A stretch of 64,000 nucleotides of DNA from the NCBI GenBank assembly GCA_943842625.1, contig CALTCK010000001.1, positions 186,001-250,000 on the forward strand. Reading direction: 5' to 3'. Both the position numbers and the translations under genes were made by a program. Source of the DNA: an uncultured Flavobacteriaceae bacterium (lineage in GTDB: Bacteria > Bacteroidota > Bacteroidia > Flavobacteriales > Flavobacteriaceae). Position 1 is the first letter of the stretch. The number at the start of each line of letters is the position of its first letter. Below the pieces are notes generated by a model, which saw only the letters and a list, made by a program, of their open reading frames with translations, was not told where the DNA came from and did not search any database. Below are positions 10,265 to 21,000 of the stretch, in pieces.

Positions 10265-11566
10265 TTAATAGTGGCATTTCCCACATTCTAATCCACCTAA
10301 CTCTGCAGCAGTTAATTTATCAACATTATATTTTTTTGAAAGCTCCTCATGGATTTTTTCATAATAATCATTATTCTTTAAATCAACATTTGTCTCTCTG
10401 TGACAGTCAATACACCAACCCATTGTTAGTGGCGAATATTGCTCCATAATTTCCATTTCTTCAACTGGACCGTGGCAAGTTTGACATTCGACTCCAGCAA
10501 CATTTACATGTTGTGAGTGATTGAAGTAAACAAAATCAGGAAGATTGTGTATCTGAATCCATTTAACTGGTTTTTCTTCGCCTGTATAACTTTGATCGGC
10601 GTCATCCCATCCAACAGCTTCATATAGCTTAGCTATTTCTTTTGTGTAAAATTCTTTTGTGTAACCATTAGCTAAATCTTCTTCTCCATTGTACTCAGCA
10701 ATATTTTTATGACAATTCATACAAACATTTAAAGAAGGAATCCCAGAATGCTTACTTTTTACAGCTGAAGAATGACAATACTTACAATCTATTTTATTAG
10801 CTCCTGCATGAATTTTGTGCGAATAGTGGATGGGTTGCACGGGAGCATAACCCTGATCTATACCTATTTGCATGAAAAATGCATACATAAAATAAGCCGC
10901 AACTAATAAAAACATTATAGCTGAAACCAACATTAAAAATTGATTCTGCACAATGACTTTCCACAAAGGCTTTTTGGTTGGAGTTTTAACTTCAACTCCG
11001 TTTGCTTGAGATAATTTAGTTAAAGACTTAGCTACTAGATAAAACATTGTTACCAACAACAATAAAATTAAAACAAGCACTGCAAGTATTATATTTTGTA
11101 AGTTCCCGTCATCATTGTTTGATGTGGCAGTTGGAGCTACAGCAACTTTTGGTTCAGGTTTTGGGAGGCTAGTATAAGCAAGAATATTATCAATATCATT
11201 GTTTGATAATCCTGGGAATGAAGTCATCACTGAGTTATTGTACTCAGCAAACAAAGCGACTGCCTTCGAGTCTCCTGATTTAATCAAACCTTGACTATTA
11301 CTAATCCATTTATAAAGCCAATCTCTTTCGTATTTTTCAGCTACATTTCTTAAAGCTGGACCTACTCCTTTTTTATCTAGTTTATGACATGCAGCACAAT
11401 TTGACTTATAAAGCGCTTCCCCAGCTATTGCATCACCTTTTTCTTGTGCTAAAATGTTAGTTGAAAATGCTAACACAAATGCTAACAACAGAAGTGATAA
11501 TTTTGATGATAAATTTTGGTAATTCATCTTTTTCATGCTAATGTTTAATTTTTTTTTCAATTCCAA
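10265..11566 (-). CDS. actA: ActA-type multiheme cytochrome c, six CxxCH motifs
   Basis: CAACH, CKYCH, CMNCH, CQTCH, CIDCH and CGKCH; first gene of the act operon. True start is probably one of the internal Met residues (MKKMNYQN). Confidence 0.88.
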   Translation of the reverse strand: MELKKKLNISMKKMNYQNLSSKLSLLLLAFVLAFSTNILAQEKGDAIAGEALYKSNCAACHKLDKKGVGPALRNVAEKYERDWLYKWISNSQGLIKSGDSKAVALFAEYNNSVMTSFPGLSNNDIDNILAYTSLPKPEPKVAVAPTATSNNDDGNLQNIILAVLVLILLLLVTMFYLVAKSLTKLSQANGVEVKTPTKKPLWKVIVQNQFLMLVSAIMFLLVAAYFMYAFFMQIGIDQGYAPVQPIHYSHKIHAGANKIDCKYCHSSAVKSKHSGIPSLNVCMNCHKNIAEYNGEEDLANGYTKEFYTKEIAKLYEAVGWDDADQSYTGEEKPVKWIQIHNLPDFVYFNHSQHVNVAGVECQTCHGPVEEMEIMEQYSPLTMGWCIDCHRETNVDLKNNDYYEKIHEELSKKYNVDKLTAAELGGLECGKCHY

Positions 11567-11712
11567 GATTCTAGTTGGTTCATTTTCAAAGCTATAAGGA
11601 ATACGGGGTCTACCTACCTTAAATAACGCAGCAAAAATAAGGTATAAAAGTCAATTTTTGAAATACAAACAAAGTGTAAATGTGTAATTTATAATAGTTC
11701 TAAATAATAAAG

Positions 11713-11746
11713 TTGCTTTCTTTTTAGTTAATTAAATTTACATTTG
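11713..11746 (+). promoter_or_regulatory. Bacteroidota-type promoter upstream of the SPOR protein gene
   Basis: TTG (11713-11715), 23 nt, TACATTTG (11739-11746), matching TTG-N-TAnnTTTG. Confidence 0.6.
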
Positions 11747-11762
11747 CATTAATATATTTTTT

Positions 11763-12155
11763 ATGAAACTAAAATCTAACAATAGAACTCTTTCTTGCTT
11801 TGTTTTTACGCTCGTTTTTGTTTGCTTTTCGTATGGTCAAAACGCTTCAATTACAATAAATGCGAATGAAAAAATCTCAGAACTTTTAATTTTAAAAAAA
11901 AAGCTAGAAACTGAAAATAAATTGTCTGACGGATATACAATCCAACTTTATTACGGAGATTTAGAAGTGGCTAATAAAATAATGAGGGAATATCAAAAAT
12001 ATTTTGATTCTTGGCCTGCATCCATAAAGTATGAAACTCCAAATTATAAAGTTTGGATAGGAAATTTTAATTCGCGCCTAGAGGCAGATCGGGCTAGAAT
12101 AGAGATTAAAAACAAATATCCTTCTGCATTTATTTTAAAACCTGATAGAAGTTAA
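11763..12155 (+). CDS. SPOR-domain protein
   Basis: Signal peptide, then GYTIQLYYGD...YKVWIGNFNSRLEADRARIEIKNKYPSAFI, typical of SPOR. Confidence 0.8.
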   Translation: MKLKSNNRTLSCFVFTLVFVCFSYGQNASITINANEKISELLILKKKLETENKLSDGYTIQLYYGDLEVANKIMREYQKYFDSWPASIKYETPNYKVWIGNFNSRLEADRARIEIKNKYPSAFILKPDRS

Positions 12156-12192
12156 AAAAATAGCATTCATACTGGTTATTAACTTATTTTAA

Positions 12193-14968
12193 TTATTTAA
12201 GCTTTTTCTTGATCGCTACTTCTCTAAAGCATTCTATAATATCGTTTTCTTTAATGTCGTTGTAATTTTTGATTTGCATACCACAATCATAACCTTTCGC
12301 AACTTCTTTAGCATCATCCTTAAACCTTTTTAAAGAGGATAACTCACCGGTATAAACTACTACTCCTTCTCGAATTAATCGGATTCCAGAATCTTTATAA
12401 ATTTTACCACTAATAACCATACAGCCTGCTATTGTTCCTATCTTAGAAATTTTGAAAGTTTCTCTAATTTCTGCAGTTCCTGTGATTTCTTCTTTCATCT
12501 CTGGAGACAACATACCTTCCATTGCATCTTTTAGGTCATTTATTGCAGCATAAATGATGGAGTACATTCTAATATCAATTTCTTCTTTATCAGCAATTTG
12601 TCTCGCATTACCCATTGGTCTTACATTAAACCCTATAATAATTGCGTCAGAAGCAGATGCTAGTAGCACATCACTTTCTGTAATAGCTCCTACCCCTTTA
12701 TGAATAATATTTACTTGTATTTCATCTGTAGATAGTTTCAGGAAGGAGTCTGTTAAAGCTTCTACTGAACCGTCAACATCACCTTTTAAGATTACATTTA
12801 ATTCTTTAAAATCTCCTAAGGCTATTCTTCGGCCAATTTCATCTAATGTTATGTGACGCTGAGTTCTGACAGATTGCTCTCTTTGCAATTGAGTTCTTTT
12901 TGAAGCAATACCTTTTGCTTCTCTTTCGTCGTCAAATACATTAAATTTATCACCAGCTTGTGGCGCACCGTCCAAACCTAGAATAGATATCGGTGTAGCT
13001 GGGCCAGCTTCTTTTATCTTATTTCCACGCTCGTCGTGCATCGCTTTTACTTTTCCACTACATTGTCCCGCTAATAAGTAATCTCCAATTTTTAAGGTAC
13101 CTCCTTGTACTAAAATAGTCGAAACATAACCTCTACCTTTATCTAAAAACGCTTCAACAACAGTTCCGTTTGCAGCTTTATTTGGATTTGCTTTAAGCTC
13201 TAATAGTTCAGCTTCTAACAAGACTTTTTCTAGTAATTCATTGACTCCATCTCCTGTTTTTGCTGAAATATCATGAGATTGAATTTTCCCCCCCCAATCT
13301 TCAACTAACAAATTCATTTGTGCTAAACCTTCTTTAATTTTATCTGGGTTTGCTGTCGGTCTATCAATTTTATTGATTGCAAAAACTATAGGAACTCCAG
13401 CTGCTTGAGCGTGGCTTATCGCTTCTTTTGTCTGGGGCATAATATCATCATCTGCCGCTATAACAATAATAGCTAAATCTGTTACTTGCGTACCACGAGC
13501 ACGCATTGCCGTAAAGGCCTCGTGTCCTGGTGTGTCTAAAAAAGTTATTTGTTGACCATCTTCCAGGGTAACACTATAGGCGCCAATATGTTGTGTTATT
13601 CCACCTGACTCACCAGCAATAACGTTTTCTTTACGAACGTAATCTAACAATGAAGTTTTACCATGATCAACGTGACCCATAACCGTGACAATAGGAGCTC
13701 TATTAGTTAAATCCTCTGGAGCATCTTCTTCTACTTGAATAGATTCTTCAATATCGGCTGTAATAAACTCTACCGAATAATCAAACTCGTCAGCAACTAT
13801 GGTTAAAGTCTCTGCGTCTAATCTCTGGTTCAATGTCACCATCATACCTAAGGACATACAAGCAGAAATAATTTGAGTTACAGGGACATCCATCATAGTA
13901 GCAACCTCACTTACAGTGACAAATTCTGTTACTTTAAGTAATTTACTTTCTGCATCTTGCAGAGCTTGGTCATCTTCTGTTTTTTGGCGATGAACATCTC
14001 TTTTTTCTCTTCTATATTTTGCTCCTTTTCCTTTTGAAGACTTTCCTTGTAATTTCTCTAAAGTCTCACGGACTTGTTTTTGCACTTCCGCTTCACTAGG
14101 CTCTTCTTTAGGAGTATGAGTTGGTTTTTTTCGACCACCTCTGTTGTTTTGGTTTCCAACACGACCGTTACCTTTTGAAGGACCTTTGCTTATTCGTCTT
14201 CGTTTACTTCTTTTTTCTTTATCTGCATCGGTGGTTTCTTTCTTTTTCGTTTCTGGTTTTTTAAATTGTGTTAAATCAATTTTTTCTCCTGTTATCTTTG
14301 GGCCATCTAATTTTTTGTATTTAGTTACTACCTTCTCAGATTCAGATATGCTTTTTTCAGAGTTTTTGCTTTCATCTATGTTAGCAATAGTTTCTTTTTT
14401 TTCAGGAGCAGTAGCTTTTTCTTGTTCTTTTGCAGGTAATCCTTTTTTCTTTTCTGAAGAAATTCCTTTTTTGATAATTTTTGAAGCATCGTTATCAGGT
14501 GTTTTTTCGTCTGTGGACTGCTCATTTTTGACAGAAATTTCTTTGTTTACAGGAGTGATGACTTCTTTTTTGTCTTGTGGACTTTTTTTCTCTTTAGGTT
14601 TAGGAGTTTTACCTTCGAGGTCTATTTTTCCAAGAGTTTTTGGACCTTCAAGTTTAACTTCAACTTTGATTAACTTTTTGGATGCTTCGATTTTCTTTTG
14701 CTTTTCTTCAAGTTCCCGCTCGGAAGCAATTCGAATCTCTTCTTTTTCTTTTCTTTTTTCCTCACCAACTTCCTTGGAGGCTACTTTTTTACTCTTATCT
14801 GTTTGAAATTCCTCCAAGAGTATTTGGTATTCTTCACTAGAAATTTTAGTTGTAGGCCGAGACTCCACCTCGTAATCCTTTTGAACTTAAATATTCAACT
14901 GCACGATCCAATGAAATGTTGAACTCGCGCAAAACTTTATTAAGTCTCATTGTTTTTGCTTCAGCCAT
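12193..14968 (-). CDS. infB: Translation initiation factor IF-2, with an apparent frameshift near the N-terminus
   Basis: GTPase motifs ([24 protein letters not shown]). The ORF track starts at GTG 14868, but [31 protein letters not shown] is encoded from ATG 14968 in a frame offset by one base. Confidence 0.93.
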
Positions 14969-15025
14969 ATAAATGCTTTCTCCTGTTTTCAGTTTAAATT
15001 TGAAAAAATGTAGTTAAATTAACAC

Positions 15026-16258
15026 TTAATCTTCAAATTCTTCTTTTAATATATTTAATACTTCCTGTATAGTTTCTTCCTCTAAATCAGTTCTTTTGAC
15101 TAATTCTTTTAGGTCATTTTCCAATACACTTTTTGCAGTATCTAATCCAATTTTTTCAAATTCTTTGATAATCCACTCATCAATTTCATCTTTGAATTCT
15201 GATAATTCTACATCTTCCTCAGCTCCTTCTCGTAACACATCAATTTCATAACCTGTTAAATAACCAGCTAAACGGATGTTGTGTCCTCCACGACCTATTG
15301 CTTTTGAAACCTCTTCAGGTTTCAATATTACCTCTGCTCTTTTGTTATCTTCATCTAATTTAATTGAAGTTATTTTAGCAGGGCTAAGCGCTCTTGTGAT
15401 ATATAACTGAGTATTGTTAGTAAAATTAATTACATCAATATTCTCATTGCCTAATTCACGAACTATACCGTGAATACGAGAACCTTTCATTCCAACACAA
15501 GCTCCTACTGGATCTATACGGTCATCATAGGAGTCTACTGCTACTTTTGCTTTTTCTCCCGGAATACGAACTACTTTCTTTACATTTATCAATCCATCAA
15601 AAACTTCTGGAATTTCTTGCTCAAATAATTTTTCCAAAAACTTAGGATGAGCTCGCGACATAACAATTGACGGCTTATTTCCTTTAAGCTCTACCCCTTC
15701 AATAATTCCCCTTACATTATCTCCTTTTCTGAAAAAATCTGATGGGATTTGTTTTTCTTTTGGCAAAATCAATTCATTACCTTCATCATCTAATAATATG
15801 ATTGCACGGTGACGAATATGATGAACTTCAGCCGTATATATTTCTCCCTCTAAATCCTTAAAGTACTTAAAAATATTTGTATTATCATGTTCGTGTATTT
15901 TAGAAATAAGATTTTGGCGCAACGCTAAAATTGAACGGCGGCCTAGGTCAATTAATTTAACTTCCTCAGCCACATCTTCACCAATTTCGTAATCGGATTC
16001 TATTTTTTGAGCATCCGTGAGTGAAATTTCTTGGTTAGGTTCTTCAACTTCACCGTCTGCAACAACCACTCGATTTCTCCAAATTTCTAAATCTCCTTTA
16101 TCTGGATTGATAATAATATCAAAATTATCATCATCACCATATTTTCTTTTTAGAGCGTTTCTAAAAACGTCTTCTAAAATAGACATTAATGTTACTCTGT
16201 CTATTAACTTATCATCTTTAAATTCTGAAAAAGAATCGATTAATGCTAAATTCTCCAT
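15026..16258 (-). CDS. nusA: Transcription termination/antitermination factor NusA
   Basis: S1 and KH regions (DPVGACVGMKGSRIHGIVRELGNENIDVI; AIGRGGHNIRLAGYLTGYEIDV); between rimP and infB. Confidence 0.95.
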   Translation of the reverse strand: MENLALIDSFSEFKDDKLIDRVTLMSILEDVFRNALKRKYGDDDNFDIIINPDKGDLEIWRNRVVVADGEVEEPNQEISLTDAQKIESDYEIGEDVAEEVKLIDLGRRSILALRQNLISKIHEHDNTNIFKYFKDLEGEIYTAEVHHIRHRAIILLDDEGNELILPKEKQIPSDFFRKGDNVRGIIEGVELKGNKPSIVMSRAHPKFLEKLFEQEIPEVFDGLINVKKVVRIPGEKAKVAVDSYDDRIDPVGACVGMKGSRIHGIVRELGNENIDVINFTNNTQLYITRALSPAKITSIKLDEDNKRAEVILKPEEVSKAIGRGGHNIRLAGYLTGYEIDVLREGAEEDVELSEFKDEIDEWIIKEFEKIGLDTAKSVLENDLKELVKRTDLEEETIQEVLNILKEEFED

Positions 16259-16264
16259 ATTCTT

Positions 16265-16729
16265 CTAATTAAATTTTATCATAACTGTTGCTTCAACAAT
16301 ATCTTTATATTCTATTACCGCTTCTTTTTGAACAGTAACTTTTCCTTTACCTAAAGGTTTTGGTTCTCGAACTTTCCAACGAAGTTCAATATTTTTACTA
16401 TCTGCCTTTTCAAGTTTTCCTTGACAAACATCATTGTCTTTTGTTTTCACTTTCAAATTACGGCCAATATTTTTTAAAAATTGACGCGGAATCAGAAGTG
16501 GTTCTGATACACCAGCTGATGAAACATCCAATGAAAAATCTATTTCGTCTCGATCTATATTATGCTCTATAGCTCTACTAATAGCAATACAATCATTCAC
16601 CGTTACTCCATTATCACCATCTATAATCACTCTTATTTGGTTATTTTCAGAGACACTAAAATCGATAAGGAATAAAGATTCGTTTTCTTCTAAAGCTTTT
16701 TTAAGTAATTCTGCTACTATTTTTTTCAT
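16265..16729 (-). CDS. rimP: Ribosome maturation factor RimP
   Basis: 154 aa with SLDVSSAGVSEPLLIPRQFLKNIGRNLKV; upstream of nusA. Confidence 0.92.
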   Translation of the reverse strand: MKKIVAELLKKALEENESLFLIDFSVSENNQIRVIIDGDNGVTVNDCIAISRAIEHNIDRDEIDFSLDVSSAGVSEPLLIPRQFLKNIGRNLKVKTKDNDVCQGKLEKADSKNIELRWKVREPKPLGKGKVTVQKEAVIEYKDIVEATVMIKFN

Positions 16730-16740
16730 TAATTTTAGCT

Positions 16741-16769
16741 ATAAAAAGAGGGGACTTTTTGGTCCCCTC
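16741..16769 (-). terminator. Terminator-like hairpin in the rimP 5' region
   Basis: Minus strand GAGGGGAC-CAAAAA-GTCCCCTC followed by TTTTTAT, just before the rimP ATG. Confidence 0.65.
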
Positions 16770-16794
16770 AGCTAGTTTCGTATCAATTTAGGTG

Positions 16795-16802
16795 CAAATA
16801 TA
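16795..16802 (-). promoter_or_regulatory. Candidate -7 element (TATATTTG) for rimP-nusA-infB
   Basis: Minus strand reads TATATTTG (TAnnTTTG). No clear -33 TTG at standard spacing. Confidence 0.45.
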
Positions 16803-16890
16803 GTGTTTTTTTAACTTTAAAAAAAACCTTTATTCTTATGAAATTTTTTTGTAAATTAATATTTTAATAAAACACCGTAAAAATCAATTT

Positions 16891-17715
16891 ATGAAACGCA
16901 TATTAGTACCAACCGATTTTTCTGAACAGGCAGAAAATGCTTTGAAAGTAGCAGCTCAACTGGCAAAGAAAAATGAAAGTGAAATTTACGTGCTAAATTC
17001 ACTTGAACTCCCAACACACCTGTCTTCCTCTGGAGCTAATGGCGCAATGCCTGAATCTCTTTTTTTTATAAAACTAGCAGAAAAATATTTTGAAGAGTTA
17101 CTCGAAAAACCTTATTTAGAGGGACTTTTAATACATGAAGCAATCATTGGTCATGGGGAAGTTTACAAAGATGTAAATGAAGTTGTGAAAGAAAAAAACA
17201 TCGATCTTGTTATCATGGGTTCACAAGGAACTAACGGATTTATGGAACTTTTTATAGGAAGTAATACCGAAAAAGTAGTTCGCACTTCTGAAATTCCTGT
17301 ACTCGTTATAAAAAACAACCATGAAGATTTTAAAGTTGATAATTTTGTATATGCAACCGATTTTTCAGAGGAGTGTAAAATTCCCTTCAACCAAGCAAAG
17401 AAGTTTGCCGAAGAAACCAATACTCATATAAATTTACTTTATATAAATACTCCAAGTGAATTTAAAACAACAAAACAAATTAATACTAAAATAAGAACCT
17501 TTATAAGAGATATGGATGATTCAAATTTTAGTGTTCATATTTATAATGATATCTCTATCGAAAAGGGGATTTTAAATTTTGCATCCGAAACGAATGCGAA
17601 TCTGATTGGTATGGGGACACACGGCAGAAGAGGACTAGCTCATTTCTTTAATGGGAGTGTAAGTGAAGACCTTGTAAATCACGCTAACATGCCTGTTATG
17701 ACATTTAAAATTTAA
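16891..17715 (+). CDS. Tandem universal stress protein (UspA family)
   Basis: MKRILVPTDFSEQAENAL, VIMGSQGTNGFMELFIGSNTEKVVR, GMGTHGRRGLAHFFNGSVSEDLVNHANMPV: two Usp repeats. Confidence 0.9.
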   Translation: MKRILVPTDFSEQAENALKVAAQLAKKNESEIYVLNSLELPTHLSSSGANGAMPESLFFIKLAEKYFEELLEKPYLEGLLIHEAIIGHGEVYKDVNEVVKEKNIDLVIMGSQGTNGFMELFIGSNTEKVVRTSEIPVLVIKNNHEDFKVDNFVYATDFSEECKIPFNQAKKFAEETNTHINLLYINTPSEFKTTKQINTKIRTFIRDMDDSNFSVHIYNDISIEKGILNFASETNANLIGMGTHGRRGLAHFFNGSVSEDLVNHANMPVMTFKI

Positions 17716-17734
17716 TATGATTATAGGAAATAAA

Positions 17735-17762
17735 AAAACCTAATTCATATGAATTAGGTTTT
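17735..17762. terminator. Bidirectional terminator between the usp gene and tRNA-Gln
   Basis: Perfect palindrome AAAACCTAATTCATATGAATTAGGTTTT. Confidence 0.7.
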
Positions 17763-17775
17763 GATATGATGTTTG

Positions 17776-17848
17776 TTGGCCCACTAGGGCTCGAACCTAG
17801 ACTCTTCTATACCAAAAACAGACGTGTTGCCAGTTACACCATGGGCCA
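17776..17848 (-). tRNA. tRNA-Gln(TTG)
   Basis: Cloverleaf read by eye: acceptor TGGCCCA/TGGGCCA, anticodon arm TCTGT-TTTTGGT-ATAGA (TTG), T arm CTAGGTTCGAGCCCTAG. No encoded CCA. Confidence 0.92.
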
Positions 17849-18016
17849 TTACCTTAATGCGGATGCAAATTTAATACAAACTTTGGCTTGCACAAATATT
17901 TTTTTAATAAATATTATATTTTTAGTATAAAATATATGAAGGTATTAATACGTTAACTTTTTTTTACTGAGCTTTTATTTTATTAGTAAATTCGCTGCAA
18001 ATAAAAATTATAATTT

Positions 18017-21000
18017 ATGGATTCCTTCAATTTTAAAAAATGGAACAATGTTTTAGGATGGTTTGTATTTACGATAGCACTTTCAACGTACTGGTTAACT
18101 GTCGAGCCAACAGCAAGTTTTTGGGATGCAGGTGAATATATTACCACCTCTAGTAATTTAGAGGTTGGACACCCTCCTGGAGCACCATTATATCAAATTT
18201 TAGGAGCATTTTTCTCAATTTTTGCATTGGAAGCTACAAATATTGCCCTAACCATAAATTTAATGTCAGTTTTTGCAAGCGCTTTTACCATACTATTTAT
18301 GTTTTGGTCACTAACCATGTTATTAACTACTATTGTTTCTAGAAAAATTGAGTTAAAAAAACAAAATTATCATGCAATTTTGGGCAGTGCAGCAATAGGG
18401 TCTCTGGCATTTGCATTTTCAGATAGCTTTTGGTTCAATGCTGTAGAAGCAGAGGTATATGCGATGGCAACCTTTATTATGTCTGTTTTATTCTATTTGG
18501 CTTTGCGATGGGAAAGAGATATGAATACGCCAAGAGGAGATAGATGGGTCATTTTAATCGCTTTCGTAATTGGTTTATCTTTTGGTGTTCACTTTATGGG
18601 ACTTCTTACAATTCCAGCTATGGGAATGCTGTATTTCTTTAAAAATTATAAATCGGTAACCCTAAAAAATTTCCTAATAGCCAATATTGTTATGGTAGCT
18701 ATTTTACTATTTATATTTAAGTTACTACTCCCCATGACGCTTAAATTTTTTAGTGCATCAGAAATATTTTTTGTAAATAGTATTGGACTTCCTTTTAATT
18801 CAGGAACTATTATAGCAGGTTTCCTTTTCACAGGTTTGTTTTATTATTTATTGAGGTTTACAAGAGAAAAAGAATATGTAAAGCTTAACACCTTACTATT
18901 AGCTATACTTTTTATATTTATTGGGTTTTCTAGCTGGATAATGCTCCCCGTTAGAGCCAATGCTGGAACTATGATTAACGAGAACAATCCAAATAATGCA
19001 AGAGAATTATTAGCCTATTACAACAGAGAGCAATACCCTGAAACACATCTTTTTTATGGCCCCCTATTTACGGAAAAATATGTAGGCTTAGATCCAAAAA
19101 AACCTTATAAAGATGATAAACCTAAATTTGAAAAAGATGAAGAAAATGGCAAGTATATAATCGTTAATGATTTTGTAAATGCTTCACAAAATACCGACGA
19201 TGCTCAAAAAGGTTTATTTCCAAGAATGTGGAGTATGGAACATGCAACAAATTATATGCAATTTACCGATGGGCTTGAATTTACTATAAAGAGAGAATAC
19301 CTGGGAGAATCCAGATTAATCGATATTGTAAAAGATTTTAATCAGGACATCAGGTCTGGTAATGTTGGTGTTGAGGATTTAGATGATTTTTTAAAAGATT
19401 TTGGGCCTTTTTTAGATATCCAAAAACCTACATTCCTACAAAATATTGCTTATATGTTTGAATATCAATTTGGATATATGTATTGGAGATATTTTATGTG
19501 GAATTTTAGTGGAAGACAAGACGATAAACAAGGCGAATACACTGATTTACACGGAAATTGGCTTACCGGAATTAATTTTATTGATGATGCAAGGTTAGGC
19601 CCACAAGAATTTATAGCAAGTGACTCGAAAAACAATAAAGCTAGAAATACCTATTTTATGTTACCTCTTTTACTAGGAATTATTGGAATTTTATTTCATT
19701 ATAAAAATGATCCTAAAAACTTTTGGGTACTTTTAATATTCTTTCTTTTTACTGGTATAGCTTTAAAAATTTATTTAAACGAAAGACCTTTCGAACCAAG
19801 AGAACGAGACTATGCTTTGGTTGGATCTTTTTATGTTTTTGCAATGTGGATTGGTTTTGGAGTATATGCTTTGTTTGAAATAGTCAAAGAAAAAATAAAA
19901 CCAAAATTAGCGGTTCCAATTGTTTTAGCTTCAACTGCATTGGCAGTTCCTGTTTTAATGGGGTCTCAAAACTGGGACGATCACGATCGGTCTAATAGAT
20001 ACACTGCACAATCTATGGCAAAAATGTATTTAGATTCCTGTGATGAAAATGCAATTATATTTACCATCGGTGATAATGACACCTTTGCATTATGGTATGC
20101 CCAAGGAATTGAGGGATACCGGCAAGATGTTCGAATTGTTAATACAAGTCTTTTTCAGACCGATTGGTACATTGACGATATGAAAAAGAAAGCTTTTGAT
20201 AGCGATCCGATTCCCTCTCAACTTAGCCATGATAAATACAAGTATGGCTCGAGAGACTTTCTGTTCTTTCAAAAAACAAGAAAAGATACTATTAATATTA
20301 AAGATTGGATGGATTTTGTTGCCAATGACAGTAAAAAAACACAAGTAGAATTGGAAAGCAGACAGTGGGTTAACACTTTTCCAACGAAAGTGATTAAAAT
20401 TCCTGTGGACAAAGAAGCTGTTTTGCAAAACGGAATTGTTGATCCTAAAGATGCTGATAAAATAGTTCCCAATATATATATAACTTTAAAAGGAGATGTT
20501 ATTTATAAAAACAGACTCTTAATGTTAGATGTAATTGCAAATAATAATTGGGAGCGTCCTATCTATTTTAGTGGAGGTGCTTTTGGAGACGACGATTATA
20601 TTTGGATGAAAGAATTTTTACAACTAGAAGGCGTTTTATATAAACTAGTACCTATTCGAACTCCTTTAGATAAAAATAATCCCTATGAAATGGGACGAAT
20701 AGATGGAGATAAAATGTACAACATCGTTATGAATTGGAAATGGGGAAATAGTGGTGATCCAGCTATTTATCATGATGTGGAAACAAGAAGAAATGGAATA
20801 ACTTACAGAAGCACGCTCTCAAGATTAGCAAATGTGTTGATTGAAGAAGGTCAAAATGATAAAGCAGAAAACGTACTAGATTTGGCTATGGAAAAAATGC
20901 CTGTAGATTATTTTGAGTTTTATTCCCTGCTAGAGCCTTTTATCCTGTATTACTATCAAATAAATAAAGTTGAAAAAGCACGAGCAGTATACCAATCTGT

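Noticed and set aside
14144-14806. 220-aa plus-strand ORF antisense to infB
   Set aside because: Phe/Ser-rich low-complexity translation arising opposite the Lys/Glu-rich infB linker; no family motif.
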